Source: Owenia fusiformis
Lineage: Eukaryota; Annelida; Polychaeta; Sabellida; Oweniidae
Reading direction: 5' to 3'
DNA: 64,000 nt
NCBI GenBank assembly: GCA_903813345.2
Contig: CAIIXF020000005.1
Location: 40,331,394 to 40,395,393, forward strand
In this document: piece after piece, positions 14,351 to 27,900 of the stretch
Layout of the letters: every line of letters starts with the position of its first letter
How positions within the stretch are numbered: the first letter of the stretch is position 1
The notes under the pieces: generated by a model
Told to the model about the DNA's origin: nothing
What the model saw: only the letters and a program-made list of their open reading frames with translations
Database searches by the model: none
Position numbers and translations under genes: made by a program

Positions 14351-15689
14351 CTTGGAATTTTTGCTATTGTCTCTTGTGCCAGAAGAAAATGGCGTCCACT
14401 TGCAGAAATTCGTAACTTTTACTTCTTGTTAATCTTTCGATCTATTAGCTTTTGAATTATCGTCCTCCTGTTTTCAACTTCCGAATTTCATCAAGACTAG
14501 TGATACATTGTTGAATGTAGCCTTTTGATGAGAATGTGAATGTTAATATTTACTTATCTTCTACGACGGTAAGAGGGCTACGTACGTCTAAAAAGCTTTC
14601 GTTCTGGCCCTTTAAACTATCCGTGGAGCAGTATATTACGGCGCACTGTAATAATTACGATACGTTCTCAATTTATATATAGTTTGCAAATTGAATGAAG
14701 TTTTAATGAAGTATCAAACTTTTTCAGTGTCAGTTACAACTTAGCTAGAACATGTACAAATGATATATCTTAAGTTGACAAACGAGACTAGAAACGAATC
14801 CGATTGGTTCATTTAGAGATAAAATAAAAACACATTCATTGCAGAATGGATCATTTCTCGTATAACTGTGTAAATATTGGGAGAGTTCTCCCGAATGCAG
14901 CGCTAACGATGACAGTTATTGAAGATCAATGCCTCCTGCTATTGGCTAGAAAGTCACCTTTTTGACACCCAACCTTTCCCCGGAACCTTTAAACTTTCAC
15001 TACCACCTCGCTCTACTCAAATCTCTATGGAAACTCAATGTTAAATATGTAGACGATGTGTGTATATTTGAAAGTAATTGCAACGTGCCCAGAGGGGTTT
15101 AAATGTACATCATTGGGCTATTAAATGAACAGTCGATGTATTCCTGAGTTAATTACATTACCATTAGTGAGACAGTAAAAAGTATCATCAAAATTAAGAT
15201 TAAAATATGTGTTAATTGCGAGGATCAGTCTGGCCAAAACACTGCTTGAGTTAATTTTTTAAAACACTTGTACAGCACACTTTGCACCAACATCATGGTA
15301 ATTATACAATTAAAATGTAATTACTTCACTTTATTTCAGCGAAATGATATAATAATTAAATGACAGGTGTACAAATCTAGTCGTACGTTTGACTAGGATA
15401 ATTATGTCGGAATCATCCCCATATATCATTATAGGTATGGTGGATTTATCCTATTGTCATTTCGGATCAGATTGTATCACAGTAATAAACCACGCCCAAC
15501 AAAAGGCGAAGAACAAATATGGTTTGATTAATATGAAACAATAAACCTTTAGATCATTGAAGTTAAACAAGTATTATAATGTCACTATCTTAAAATTAAT
15601 ACAATATCTAGCACGACAGCCATACGGCACCACCACCCACAAATAGTGTAACAATTGTGTAACAGTTGTTACAGATATTCGTAAAATGC
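14351..15689 (-). promoter_or_regulatory. 5' UTR and proximal promoter region of emx
   Basis: This is the sequence directly upstream of the emx start codon on the minus strand. The first 100 bases are less AT-rich and contain ggcgccat-like and tggcgtcc words typical of a transcribed leader. A TATA-like string (tttatatatag) lies near 14673-14685. I see no upstream coding exon in frame. The exact transcription start cannot be fixed from sequence alone. Confidence 0.35.
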
Positions 15690-18600
15690 AAAAACTGCTA
15701 TTACACAATCTTTTGAGTTTGGCATTATAAAATGACCACATAAAATAACACTATAACAGTTATTATACAAATTCTGATCTAAGTACACATATGTATGACC
15801 ATTAAAAACAGTGATTAAACAATTCCTAGTACCACTACACATTTGCGACCATAACCTCAGAAAGTAATTACACAAATCCCACCCAAGTACATATGGGTGA
15901 CCATAACTTCAGAACAGTAATTACACAAATCCCAACCAAGTACATATTTGTGACCATAACTTCAGAACAGTAATTTATTTGTGACCATAACCTCAGAACA
16001 GTAATTACCCAAATCACACCCAAGTACATATTTGTGACCATAACCTCAGAACAGTAATTACACAAATTCCACCCAAGTACATATTTGTGACCATAACCTC
16101 AGAACAGTAATTTCACAAATTCCACCCAAGTACATATTTGTGACCATAACCTCAGAACAGTAATTACACAAATCTCAGCCAAGTACATATTTGTGACCAT
16201 AACCTAAGAACAGTAATTTCACAAATCTCAGCCAAGTACATATTTGTGACCATAACCTAAGAACAGTAATTAAACAAATCCCACCCAAGTACAGAACAGT
16301 AATTACACAAATTCCACCCAAGTACATATTTGTGACCATAACCTAAGAACAGTAATTACACAAATCCCACCCAAGAACATATTTGTGACCATAACCTCAG
16401 AACAGTAATTACACAAATCTCACCAAAGTACAAATTTGTGACCATAACCTCAGAACAGTAATAACATAAATCCCACCAAAGTACATATTTGTGACCATAA
16501 CCTCAGAACAGTAATTACACAAATCTCAGCCAAGTACATATTTGTGACCATAACCTAAGAACAGTAATTACACAAATCTCAGCCAAGTACATATTTGTGA
16601 CCATAACCTCAGAACAGTAATTACACAAATCTCAGCCAAGTACATATTTGTGACCATAACCTCAGAACAGTAATTTCACAAATCCCACCCAAGTACATAT
16701 TTGTGACCATAACCTCAGAACAGTAATTACACAAATCTCAGCCAAGTACATATTTGTGACCATAACCTCAGAACAGTAATTACACAAATCCCACCCAAGT
16801 ACATATTTGTGACCATAACCTCAGAACAGTAATTACACAAATCTCACCAAAGTACAAATTTGTGACCATAACCTCAGAACAGTAATAACATAAATCCCAC
16901 CAAAGTACATATTTGTGACCATAACTTCAGAACAGTAATTACACAAATCTCACCAAAGTACAAATTTGTGACCATAACCTCAGAACAGTAATTACACAAA
17001 TCTCACCAAAGTACAAATTTGTGACCATAACCTCAGAACAGTAATAACACAAATCTCAGCCAAGTACATATTTGTGACCATAACCTCAGAACAGTAATTA
17101 CACAAATCTCACCACAGTACAAATTTGTGACCATAACCTCAGAACAGTAATAACATAAATCCCACCAAAGTACATATTTGTGACCATAACCTCAGAACAG
17201 TAATTACACAAATCTCAGCCAAGTACATATTTGTGACCATAACCTCAGAACAGTAATTACACAAATCTCAGCCAAGTACATATTTGTGACCATAACCTCA
17301 GAACACTAATTACACAAATCCCACCCAAGAACATATTTGTGACCATAACCTCAGAACAGTAATTACACAAATCTCAGCCAAGTACATATTTGTGACCATA
17401 ACCTCAGAACAGTAATTACACAAATCTCAGCCAAGTACATATTTGTGACCATAACCTAAGAACAGTAATTTCACAAATCCCACCGAAGTACATATTTGTG
17501 ACCATAACCTCAGAACAGTAATTACACAAATTCCACCCAAGTACATATTTGTGACCATAACCTCAGAACAGTAATTTCACAAATCTCAGCCAAGTACATA
17601 TTTGTGACCATAACCTAAGAACAGTAATTAAACAAATCCCACCCAAGTATATATTTGTGACCATAACCTCAGAACAGTAATTTCACAAATTCCACCCAAG
17701 TACATATTTGTGACCATAACCTCAGAACAGTAATTACACAAATCTCAGCCAAGTACATATTTGTGACCATAACCTAAGAACAGTAATTTCACAAATCTCA
17801 GCCAAGTACATATTTGTGACCATAACCTAAGAACAGTAATTAAACAAATCCCACCCAAGTACAGAACAGTAATTACACAAATTCCACCCAAGTACATATT
17901 TGTGACCATAGCCCCAAAACAGTAATTACACAAATTCCACCCAAGTACATATTTGTGACCATAACCTAAGAACAGTAATTACACAAATCCCACCCAAGTA
18001 CATATTTGTGACCATAACCTCAGAACAGTAATTTCACAAATCCCACCCAAGTACATATTTGTGACCATAACCTCAGAACAGTAATTTCACAAATTCCACC
18101 AAAGTACATATTTGTGACCATAGCCTCAGAACAGTAATTACACAAATCCCACCCAAGTACATATTTGTGACCATAACCTCAGAACAGTAATTTCACAAAT
18201 CCCACCCAAGTACATATTTCTGACCATAACCTCAGAACAGTAATTTCACAAATTCCACCAAAGTACATATTTGTGACCATAGCCACAGAACACTAATTAC
18301 ACAAATCCCACCCAAGAACATATTTGTGACCATAACCTCAGAACAGTAATTACACAAATCTCAGCCAAGTACATATTTGTGACCATAACCCTAGAACAGT
18401 AATTACACAAATCCCACCCAAGTACATATTTGTGACCATAACCTCAGAACAGTAATTACACAAATCCCACCCAAGTACATATTTGTGACCATAACCCTAG
18501 AACAGTAATTACACAAATCCCACCGAAGTACATATTTGTGACCATAACCTCAGAACAGTAATTACACAAATCTCAGCCAAGGACATATTTGTGACCATAA

Positions 18601-18850
18601 CCTCAGAACAACGGTCACCTAAGTCTTCGTTTAAGTACATAGTATATATGACCATACCCTCAAAAATTCTGATCCTAGCACATTTGCGATCATAGCCTTG
18701 GAACAGTGATTACAGAAATCCCTATCAAACTTCTACATGTGTCACAACACTGATCCGAATAAACAAGCGTGACCATAGCCTTTATACATATATAAAACAA
18801 GTGCTTATCCAACTGTATACATCATGTGACCATAACCTAAAAACAGGGTC
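15690..18850. repeat. 53-bp minisatellite, about 52 copies
   Basis: Tandem array of a 53-bp unit containing caagtacatatttgtgac, cataacctcagaacagtaat and tacacaaatcccac. Successive acagtaat words at 16561 and 16614 fix the period. Copies are clean from about 15860 to 18610 and decay on both sides, to about 15690 and 18850, as expected for an array that grows in its interior. Variant units (Cac/Cag, taca/ttca, a truncated unit with the internal deletion agtacagaacag) recur in blocks, showing multi-unit duplication. Short open frames here (15669-16065, 17745-17933) are repeat-derived. The array begins 1.3 kb upstream of the emx start codon. Confidence 0.95.
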
Positions 18851-21800
18851 ATAAAAGGTCATTTTGGAAGGACGGTACCTTTCATTCTCTTGAAAGCCCA
18901 TTCTTCCAATAACCCCACAGTTGATAACACAAATGGATGGACGTTTGTATACAGAAAGGTAGACAACATCATGAGAGAGCAATGAGCTCGAGAATATTTC
19001 TAGTTGAAAAACCGAAAGATTTGATGAGCATCAGAATGAGAATTCAAGGCTATACACCTTCAAGTTGGAAGCACAATCCCTTCAGTTATCTCGTCAACAG
19101 GTGATTTTAAAGTATGTTTGATGTAAAATAAAGAAAACAAGATCAAACGATTTTTACATTAAAGTGTCATCTTCTTCAGATGTTCGAATTCTTAAATTGG
19201 TTGAAAACGTTCGATTTAAAAAATATCCCCAAGCAACCATTGCGCACTTTAATTTAAATTGCTTCAGTCAAACTTACGGTGAATTAATTAGAATTTCCTC
19301 AGAGGAGACTTTAATGTGGTCTAAATATTACAATTCATCTGAGCACTTTTTGTATGAAGATCACTTCAATAATTTTCAATTAAGGCATTGATGGGCCTGA
19401 AAAGTTAACAAGACAGAAAAGACAGAATTGCTGCTTGCCTGGTTACATTGGACATCTTATTGAGCGTCTCTATAGAATATTTTAATGATGTTTTTCCTGT
19501 ATAAATTAGTCGACAATTTGCGTGCTTTAATACTGATCATTTAAATCGAATTTTCCAGTTAACTGCTCATATATAAAGTATGTAGAATAAGTCGATTAGT
19601 AGAGTAATGCCTGTCCCATATCAGCCCCATTGAGTCAACCAGGCCCTAACAATTAACAAAATTAAACTCTTAACAATCACTTCACTCAACCAAAAACGTC
19701 CCAATGTGGCACAAATTTCTGTATTTAGTAACTTTAAATTAGATTTCCAAAGAATAAATATCTTAAATAGACTTGTGTGCAATTTTATATCCATTAAATT
19801 AAAAAGTATATATACAAGGTTTGATTGTTGAACGATAAGTTTAAGGATGAGATGGGGTGGAATGTGAATAGTGGAAAAGTTTATCGGGATGTCAGTCCTT
19901 ATCGTACCCTGCAAAAATAATTTCATTATTGACAAGACATCATTTTTATATTGATTAATCAGATCTAAGAAAAACAAAGACGTCGTCATCAGCAATTCAT
20001 TATCTAATATCTGCTCTCTTAACTGATCCAAATTAAAATTCATATAATCATTACAATGGATGGTAATTTGGATCTTGAATCGGCTTTTCATTTCATTAAA
20101 CAAATATGTATCCGTGTCTCTCTTCAATGAAGTACTTCTTTAGAGCAGATTGCGATGGCATCACTTCACTACTCAACATTGTGTTTTAGCTATCTAACTT
20201 ATTAAAAAAGACAACTGCAAAATAAACAGCAATAGCGAATTATAGGTATTTTGATTTCGGAAAAGTGTCAGATTGCCACCACCAAAGATTGATATACGTC
20301 GTCAAATAAATCTAAAAGCTTTTCCTATAATCCTCAATAGCAAAGCTGTGATTTTATGACTTTTTACAAGTTTGGGTCAAGTGTTTTTAAAAAGTTAATT
20401 AACGGTAAAGTGATTTTACTTAAGTAAATCATCCAAAATTATGAACTTTTATTACAATAATAGAAAAGTAGTTTAATTCAATTGACGATATAATGGAAGA
20501 TAATCACCGCACTTAAACATCGATAAATATTTTATGTGCTGATAATCGACAGGAGCTGTTCTTAATTAAAACTAACCGTTGTATCAACATTGAATTCATA
20601 TTGTATAAGTATTTAATTTGTCTGTTCTATAAGCTATTTAGGTATTTCCGTATCAGGTAGTATTAAGGCAACCACATGCCCCTCTTCATTTTTGACTCCA
20701 AAACCACCTCGGTTTCGAGTTTCGCCATGTCTTTTCATAATTATTCCGTAAGGCATATGGGTGAATACAATGGGAAAGTCATAATCAAAACATTATTAAT
20801 AATCCCCGATTGAAATAAAATAGCACGCTTTAATTTTTAATAGTATCAAATACTCTTGTAAAGAATATTTTAAAAACTAAACTGCATTCCTGATTCAACT
20901 ATACCTGTTTTAATGCTGCTTCATTCAGTTTGAAATAATTAGTATAAATGATCATATATATTTAAACATGTTTATATCATATCGGGATATATGAAAAGGG
21001 AATATTTTAGAAAGTATTGGTATGTAAATTGTGTTCAGTGTCATTGGATATCTGTAGTTTTCAAATGTTGCCCCGGAGGGTTTTGTTTTCAAAATGTTGT
21101 CATAGTTATTTTTGGTTTTGCTTGCTTATTTGTTTGTTTGTTTGTCTGATGCTGCAATTATCTTAAATAATGCGTATACAGTATGTGCTTTATGATTTGT
21201 TGTACTCTTAAAGGGGCAACAAGGTTGTAGATAGAAAACTTGAAAATGTTTACTTTTTCTGAGCTATCAGGGCAACATTTGGCTTATAACATCTTCTTTG
21301 ACATGCCTATTTTCTTAAAATGTATGGATAAACTATAAATTTCAGCATTAAGCAGTGTAAATTCAGTTCAAAGCTTCTATAAAGGGAGTCCCACTTATAG
21401 ATTTTGAAGATCCCACACGTTTCAAGAGGGATATCAGCTGAAATGATGTTCATCCAGGGGGTTTCTTTGGAGATAATAAGAATATATGTTGGTCTTGACG
21501 AAATATCCAAACTTTAATATATTTTGACACCGGTCCATGATCAGTGAATTACCCGACCCCGCTGCACTAATTGTTGCACCTTTAAATCAACGTATCGACC
21601 ATTAATAAAAGAATTAACTACGCTCTAATTTATTGTATTTGACAAATTAATATTTAATGAAGATAATAATAAGAGTAAATTTGACTTATAGAAGGCCACT
21701 TTGAAAGGCGACGAACCCTGTAATATTACCTCAAAAAACGTGTGTCTCTACTTCAAAATATGTAAATCTACCCGTATCGCATTTCCTAGAAACAAAGATT

Positions 21801-24800
21801 ATTTATTTAAATACTAAGAGTACATGATTGCCTAATGATACTCTCCCCATTGTGATGTCAGATATCTGACGCGACTATGACCTACCAGTTTATTCCTTTC
21901 AGTTTCTACTCAATATTTTTGAAGAACATCTCGTATACGTATGAGAGAATTATAGAGAGAGTAATGTAGTGTAGCCTTCGGAGAAGACAACCGTCAACTG
22001 ACACCATCGTTTGACATACAAACTGTCACTTAATAGAGTGGAAATGTGAATTTTAATTACCTGCGCGGTCTGTCAACCACCATAAGAGAAAAGCAAACTT
22101 GAATTGAAAATGTGGTTTGTATCAGTATAACCAACCTTCTAGAGAAAGCCAATGGTAATGATGGCATGACAACGATATTTAAACAAAAAATTAAACTAAA
22201 TACAAACATGTTACTATGACTTAAAATAGAGTATAAGTACGTTGAAAACCCCAGTGAAAAAATCTAAAAATAAGACTTTTGTCCCAACCTTCCATTCATG
22301 TTTTTCTGTCATGTAGACTTCATTTACGGTGTTTCAATTTGTGTTTTCAGATCAATTATGTGAACACTTTGACATAAAACATACACATATGTAAACTCAA
22401 ATCGTGGCCTAACGCCAGAAACGCTCAAATTTTTAACAGACGTCATAAACGGAATTTACAAAATGCTTGTCAATTTCGCTTTATTCCTAATCTAAATCAT
22501 TTCATATTTCTAGTTTATTACAAAAATCCATGTACGAGTGTATCTAAAATCATCTATAGCTGACACATAGAGAATTGATGTATTCTAGTCACTCGGTCTA
22601 ATATATACTTTTTATCAACAAACAAACACCTCATTATGCAAAGCCATTCAGCACATATTTATCCATTCTAAACATTCTAATATTTTTAAATGAAGTTTAT
22701 CATATGAATTTGTTTTTGGAATATCATCTCTCATTCACAAGTCCATATTTAATCATTGGGTATCACCGGTTATTTATACGAGGATCGTATATCAAACATA
22801 TATGCATTCAATTGTGAAATTATTTCATTCTTTCTCAAACAAGGCAATCCGATGGATGCTATTGTTGGCTTACAAGGCCTGTTTATTTTATTTGATTAAG
22901 CTTGCATTGGATTATGAACTAATACTCCATTATAGTTTTTACATTTGATATTAATTTACTAAGGAATGCTCCCCAATATCCTTCATTAGAATTTATCAAT
23001 ATTTGGCGAACTGTCCTCTCCGAGCAGAGTTTCTAAAGAGTCCCTCATTATCTAACGTTCGTCGGGGATAGTAGATCATTCAATATAAGAAATTAAATTA
23101 GGTTAAGAACTGAAAATTCAAAACGGATGTAGATGGTGTCCAAACTGTTTTTGCGAACAAATATTTCACTTAATTCAAAGAGCCATCACATGAAGAAACA
23201 TTAAACTGAATGACAAATTGAAAATCAAACTATCTTGCATATTTGATACAATAAGTAAACCAGGAATACTTGGCCATGACAAGGCAGAATACTTCGGCAA
23301 AAGTCGGAATAGCCCAGAACACTTAGAGCTTTTCATACGTAATGTTTTTCTGCCATCTGATTTAACAAGGGTTGTTATTGCTTTGATTTTCACATGTTGC
23401 CCTTTGTTCTTTCTCATATAGATTTCGGATATCTTGTGTTTTTCTTAGTGCCCTTTCTTTTGTTGAATGCGTCTACTACAAGATGAAATCCGCCAATCGA
23501 TTGAATGAATTATGACTGACCAAATGCTAACTAGGAGAAATGCTGAAAACGATACTGCACGGAGAATCGAAATGAAATCACTGACTGCAAATATTTGAAG
23601 TCGCTACAATAAGAATGGTTAAGATCGTTTTGAAATCATATTACTATCTCATTTGAGATATTTGAACAAGGTAATATCAATTTTGTGGAGAAGATAGATG
23701 TCTGATGTCCATGCATGACAAACAGATGCAGATGCCAAACAGCATCCTCGATAGCTTGATCTTAGACGACCCTAGGGAAAGAATATTACTTGAACTAATT
23801 AGTGGTATTCCTTATGAAACAAAATCGCATGTAAACCAGCTAAGTTAACATTCACTGTTCAAACAGGAACGTTTCAAGTGGCATGAGCACAAGTTTAAAT
23901 GGGCATAGTTGTTTCAGACAAGATTGTTGATTCACCAACACTAACGGGAGTAAAAAATCAAATTTTAGAATTTCTGAATTTGTAAACCGTGCACTGGTCT
24001 AGATTTTTACTTGTAGCCCCTTCCCAATAAGTGCATTTCTTAAATGGGCATTATTGACACCATTGGACACGTCGGTTATATTATGCTCTCCAACTCCCCG
24101 TTTACAAGCGAGAACATTATCTACGATGAAGATACGTAACCGAGTCATTTTTCTTTTGTATGCAAAGAGTTCCCAAATCTTTATTTGAAACAATAAAACC
24201 AATTTCTGTTATTTTTCTTCGCTATTTTCCTCAAATATTTGTAGACTTTTGAAGAGATCTGAAACTTGGCATATTTTGCAGATGCATATAGCCGTATTCA
24301 CAGTGGCAAAGTGTCCAGAGTATTGAGCAGAGATCAGTTTACAAAAATTACAGATTAATACTAAATTACTTGTTAATCAGGGGTAATTAAACAAATTAGA
24401 GAAGCGATATGCTTGATGAGTGCTGGTGATGTAAAATACACAAACAGATTACAACTAAGCAGTGGGCACTTTATTAAGTTACACATAGGAGCATGCTACA
24501 AATTAGGAATAAATTCTTTGGGGAATTCAAACTAATGATATCTTTCCCATATCATTTTGGGAACCAAGGCCTCTACTAACTCTTAGAGAGTGTTCACTCT
24601 CTACTAGCGAGCAATTGATGAAGAGGGACTTTTAAATCTGTTTTAATCAGAATGATCAAACACTTTGAACATTTACAATATGTGCAGGGTGTGCCAAAAA
24701 CGTCAATTTTTTTTTGAAAACGCATGGATTTTAATAAAATTTTGGCAGGATATGCAGAAATCAATCTTACAAATGTTCTTAAGTGGTATAAATAAATCTC

Positions 24801-24924
24801 TTTGGGTTCTTTAATAATAAAGCTAAACGGACACTATGGGTCTATTTGAAAAATTCCAAATTTCAGGATGAAGTTCGAAGTGACAATTTTTCAATGATCA
24901 TAGTCATGATAGAGTCAAATTTCA
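18851..24924. other. intergenic between two tandem arrays
   Basis: AT-rich sequence with no recognised conserved exon. It contains one unusually long open frame (entered separately at 19621-20091). A moderately GC-richer patch at about 21840-22130 has gatgtcagatatctgac and aattttaattacctgcgc, the kind of homeodomain and TGACA words seen in developmental enhancers. This is weak evidence. The overlapping frames at 23175-23421 look spurious. Confidence 0.4.
19621..20091 (-). CDS. orphan open reading frame, 156 aa, function unknown
   Basis: A single uninterrupted minus-strand frame from an ATG at 20091 to a stop at 19621. The frame stays open upstream to about 20140, without an earlier ATG. The product is rich in Leu, Ile and Asn, has no signal peptide at the chosen start, and has several hydrophobic stretches but no convincing membrane-segment pattern. 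I recognise no domain. At this AT content a run of about 170 codons without a stop is unlikely by chance, so it may be a fragment of an old mobile element, a lineage-specific gene, or one exon of a larger gene. No splice partner was found. Treat as hypothetical. Confidence 0.25.
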   Translation of the reverse strand: MKSRFKIQITIHCNDYMNFNLDQLREQILDNELLMTTSLFFLDLINQYKNDVLSIMKLFLQGTIRTDIPINFSTIHIPPHLILKLIVQQSNLVYILFNLMDIKLHTSLFKIFILWKSNLKLLNTEICATLGRFWLSEVIVKSLILLIVRAWLTQWG

Positions 24925-27900
24925 GCATGGCATTGTGAGATAGCATCTTGACCAATCAGGGTATTTAAAATGACTGAAATAACACACTGTTTTAACAATA
25001 TGATGGCACTGTGACATAGCATCTTTACCAATCAAGATGAACAATATGATGGAATTGTGACAAAGCATCTTGACCAATCAAGGTATTTCAAATGAATGAA
25101 ATGACACACTGTTTTAACAATATGATGGCATTGTGACATAGCATCTTTACCAATCAAGGTATTTGAAATGACTGAAATAACACACTGTTTTAACAATATG
25201 ATGGCACTGTGACATAGCATCTTGACCAATCAAGGTATTTGAAATGACTGAAATAACACACTGTTTTAACAATATGATGGCACTGTGACATAGCATCTTT
25301 ACCAATTAAGGTATTTCAAATGACTGAAATAACACACTGTTTTAACAATATGATGGCATTGTGACATAGCATCTTGACCAATCAAGGTATTTCAAATGAC
25401 TGAAATAACACACTGTGTTAACGGTATGATGGCATTGTGACATAGCATCTTTACCAATCAAGGTATTTCATATGACTGAAATAACACACTGCTTTAACAA
25501 TATGATGGCATTGTGACATAGCATCTTGACCAATCAAGGTATTTCAAATGACTGAAATAACACACTGTGTTAACGGTATGATGGCATTGTGACATAGCAT
25601 CTTTACCAATCAAGGTATTACAAATGACTGAAATAACACACTGTTTTAACAATATGATGGCACTGTGACATAGCATCTTGACCAATTAAGGTATTTCAAA
25701 TGACTGAAATAACACACTGTTTAAACAATATGATGGCATTGTGACACAGCATCTTGACCAATCAAGGTATTTCAAATGACTGAAATAACACACTGTTTAA
25801 ACAATATGATGGCACTTTGACATAGCATCTTTACCAATCAAGGTATTTGAAATGACTGAAATAACACACTGTTTTAACAATATGATGGCACTGTGACATA
25901 GCATCTTGACCAATCAAGGTATTTCAAATGACTGAAATAACACACTGTGTTAACGGTATGATGGCATTGTGACATAGCATCTTTACCAATCAAGGTATTA
26001 CAAATGACTGAAATAACACACTGTTTTAACAATATGATGGCATTGTGACATAGCATTTTGACAAATCAAGATATTTCAAATGACTGAAATAACACACTGT
26101 TTAAACAATATGATGGCATTGTGACATAGCATCTTGACCAATCAAGGTATTTCAAATGACTGAAATAACACACTGTGTTAACGGTATGATGGCATTGTGA
26201 CATAGCATCTTTACCAATCAAGGTATTACAAATGACTGAAATAACACACTGTTTTAACAATATGATGGCATTGTGACATAGCATCTTTACCAATCAAGGT
26301 ATTTGAAATGACTGAAATAACACACTGTTTTAACAATATGATGGCACTGTGACATAGCATCTTGACCAATTAAGGTATTTCAAATGACTGAAATAACACA
26401 CTGTTTAAACAATATGATGGCATTGTGACATAGCATCTTGACCAATCAAGGTATTTCAAATGACTGAAATAACACACTGTTTAAACAATATGATGGCACT
26501 TTGACATAGCATCTTTACCAATCAAGGTATTTGAAATGACTGAAATAACACACTGTGTTAACGGTATGATGGCATTGTGACATAGCATCTTTACCAATCA
26601 AGGTATTTCAAATGACTAAAATAACACACTGTTTTAACAATATGATGGCATTGTGACATAACATCTTGACAAATCAAGGTATTTCATATGACTGAACAAA
26701 CACACTGTGTTAATGGTATTATGGCATTGTGACATAGCATCTTTACCAATCAAGGTATTTCAAATGACTAAAATAACACACTGTTTAAACAGTATGATGG
26801 CATTGTGACATAACATCTTGACAAATCAAGGTATTTCATATGACTGAACAAACACACTGTGTTAATGGTATTATGGCATTGTGACATAGCATCTTTACCA
26901 ATCAAGGTATTTCATATGACTGAAATAACACAAGGTGTTAACGGAATGATATTATTGTGACATAGCATCTTTACCAATCAAGGTATTTCATATGACTGAA
27001 ATAACACACTGCTTTAACAATATGATGGCATTGTGACATAGCATCTTGACCAATCAAGGTATTTCAAATGACTGAAATAACACACTGTGTTAACGGTATG
27101 ATGGCATTGTGACATAGCATCTTTACCAATCAAGGTATTACAAATGACTGAAATAACACACTGTTTAAACAGTATGATGGCATTGTGACATAGCATTTTG
27201 ACCAATCAAGGTATTTCAAATGACTGAAATAACACACTGTTTTAACAATATGATGGCATTGTGACATAGCATCTTGACCAATCAAGGTATTTCAAATGAC
27301 TCAAATAACACACTGCTTTAACAATATGATAGAATTGTGACATTGCATCTAGACCAATCAAGATATTTCAAATGACTGAAATAACACACTGTTTTAACAA
27401 TATGATGGCATTGTGACATAGCATCTAGACCAATCAAGATATTTCAAATGACTAAAATAACACACTGTTTTAACAATATGATGGCACTGTGACATAGCAT
27501 CTTGACCAATCAAGATATTTCAAATGACTAAAATAACACACTGCTTTAACAATATGATGGCATTGTGACAAAGCGTACAGACCAATCAAGATATTTCATA
27601 TGACTGAATTAACACACTGTCTTAACAATATGATGGCATTGTGACATAGCATTTTGACAAATCAAGATATTTCGAATGACTGAAATAACACACTGTTTTA
27701 ACAATATGATGGCATTGTGACATAGCATCTAGACCAAAGATATTTCAAATGACTGAAATAACACACTGTTTTAACAATATGATGGCATTGTGACATAGCA
27801 TTTTGACAAATCAAGATATTTCGAATGACTGAAATAACACACTGTTTTAACAATATGATGGCATTGTGACATAGCATCTAGACCAAAGATATTTCAAATG

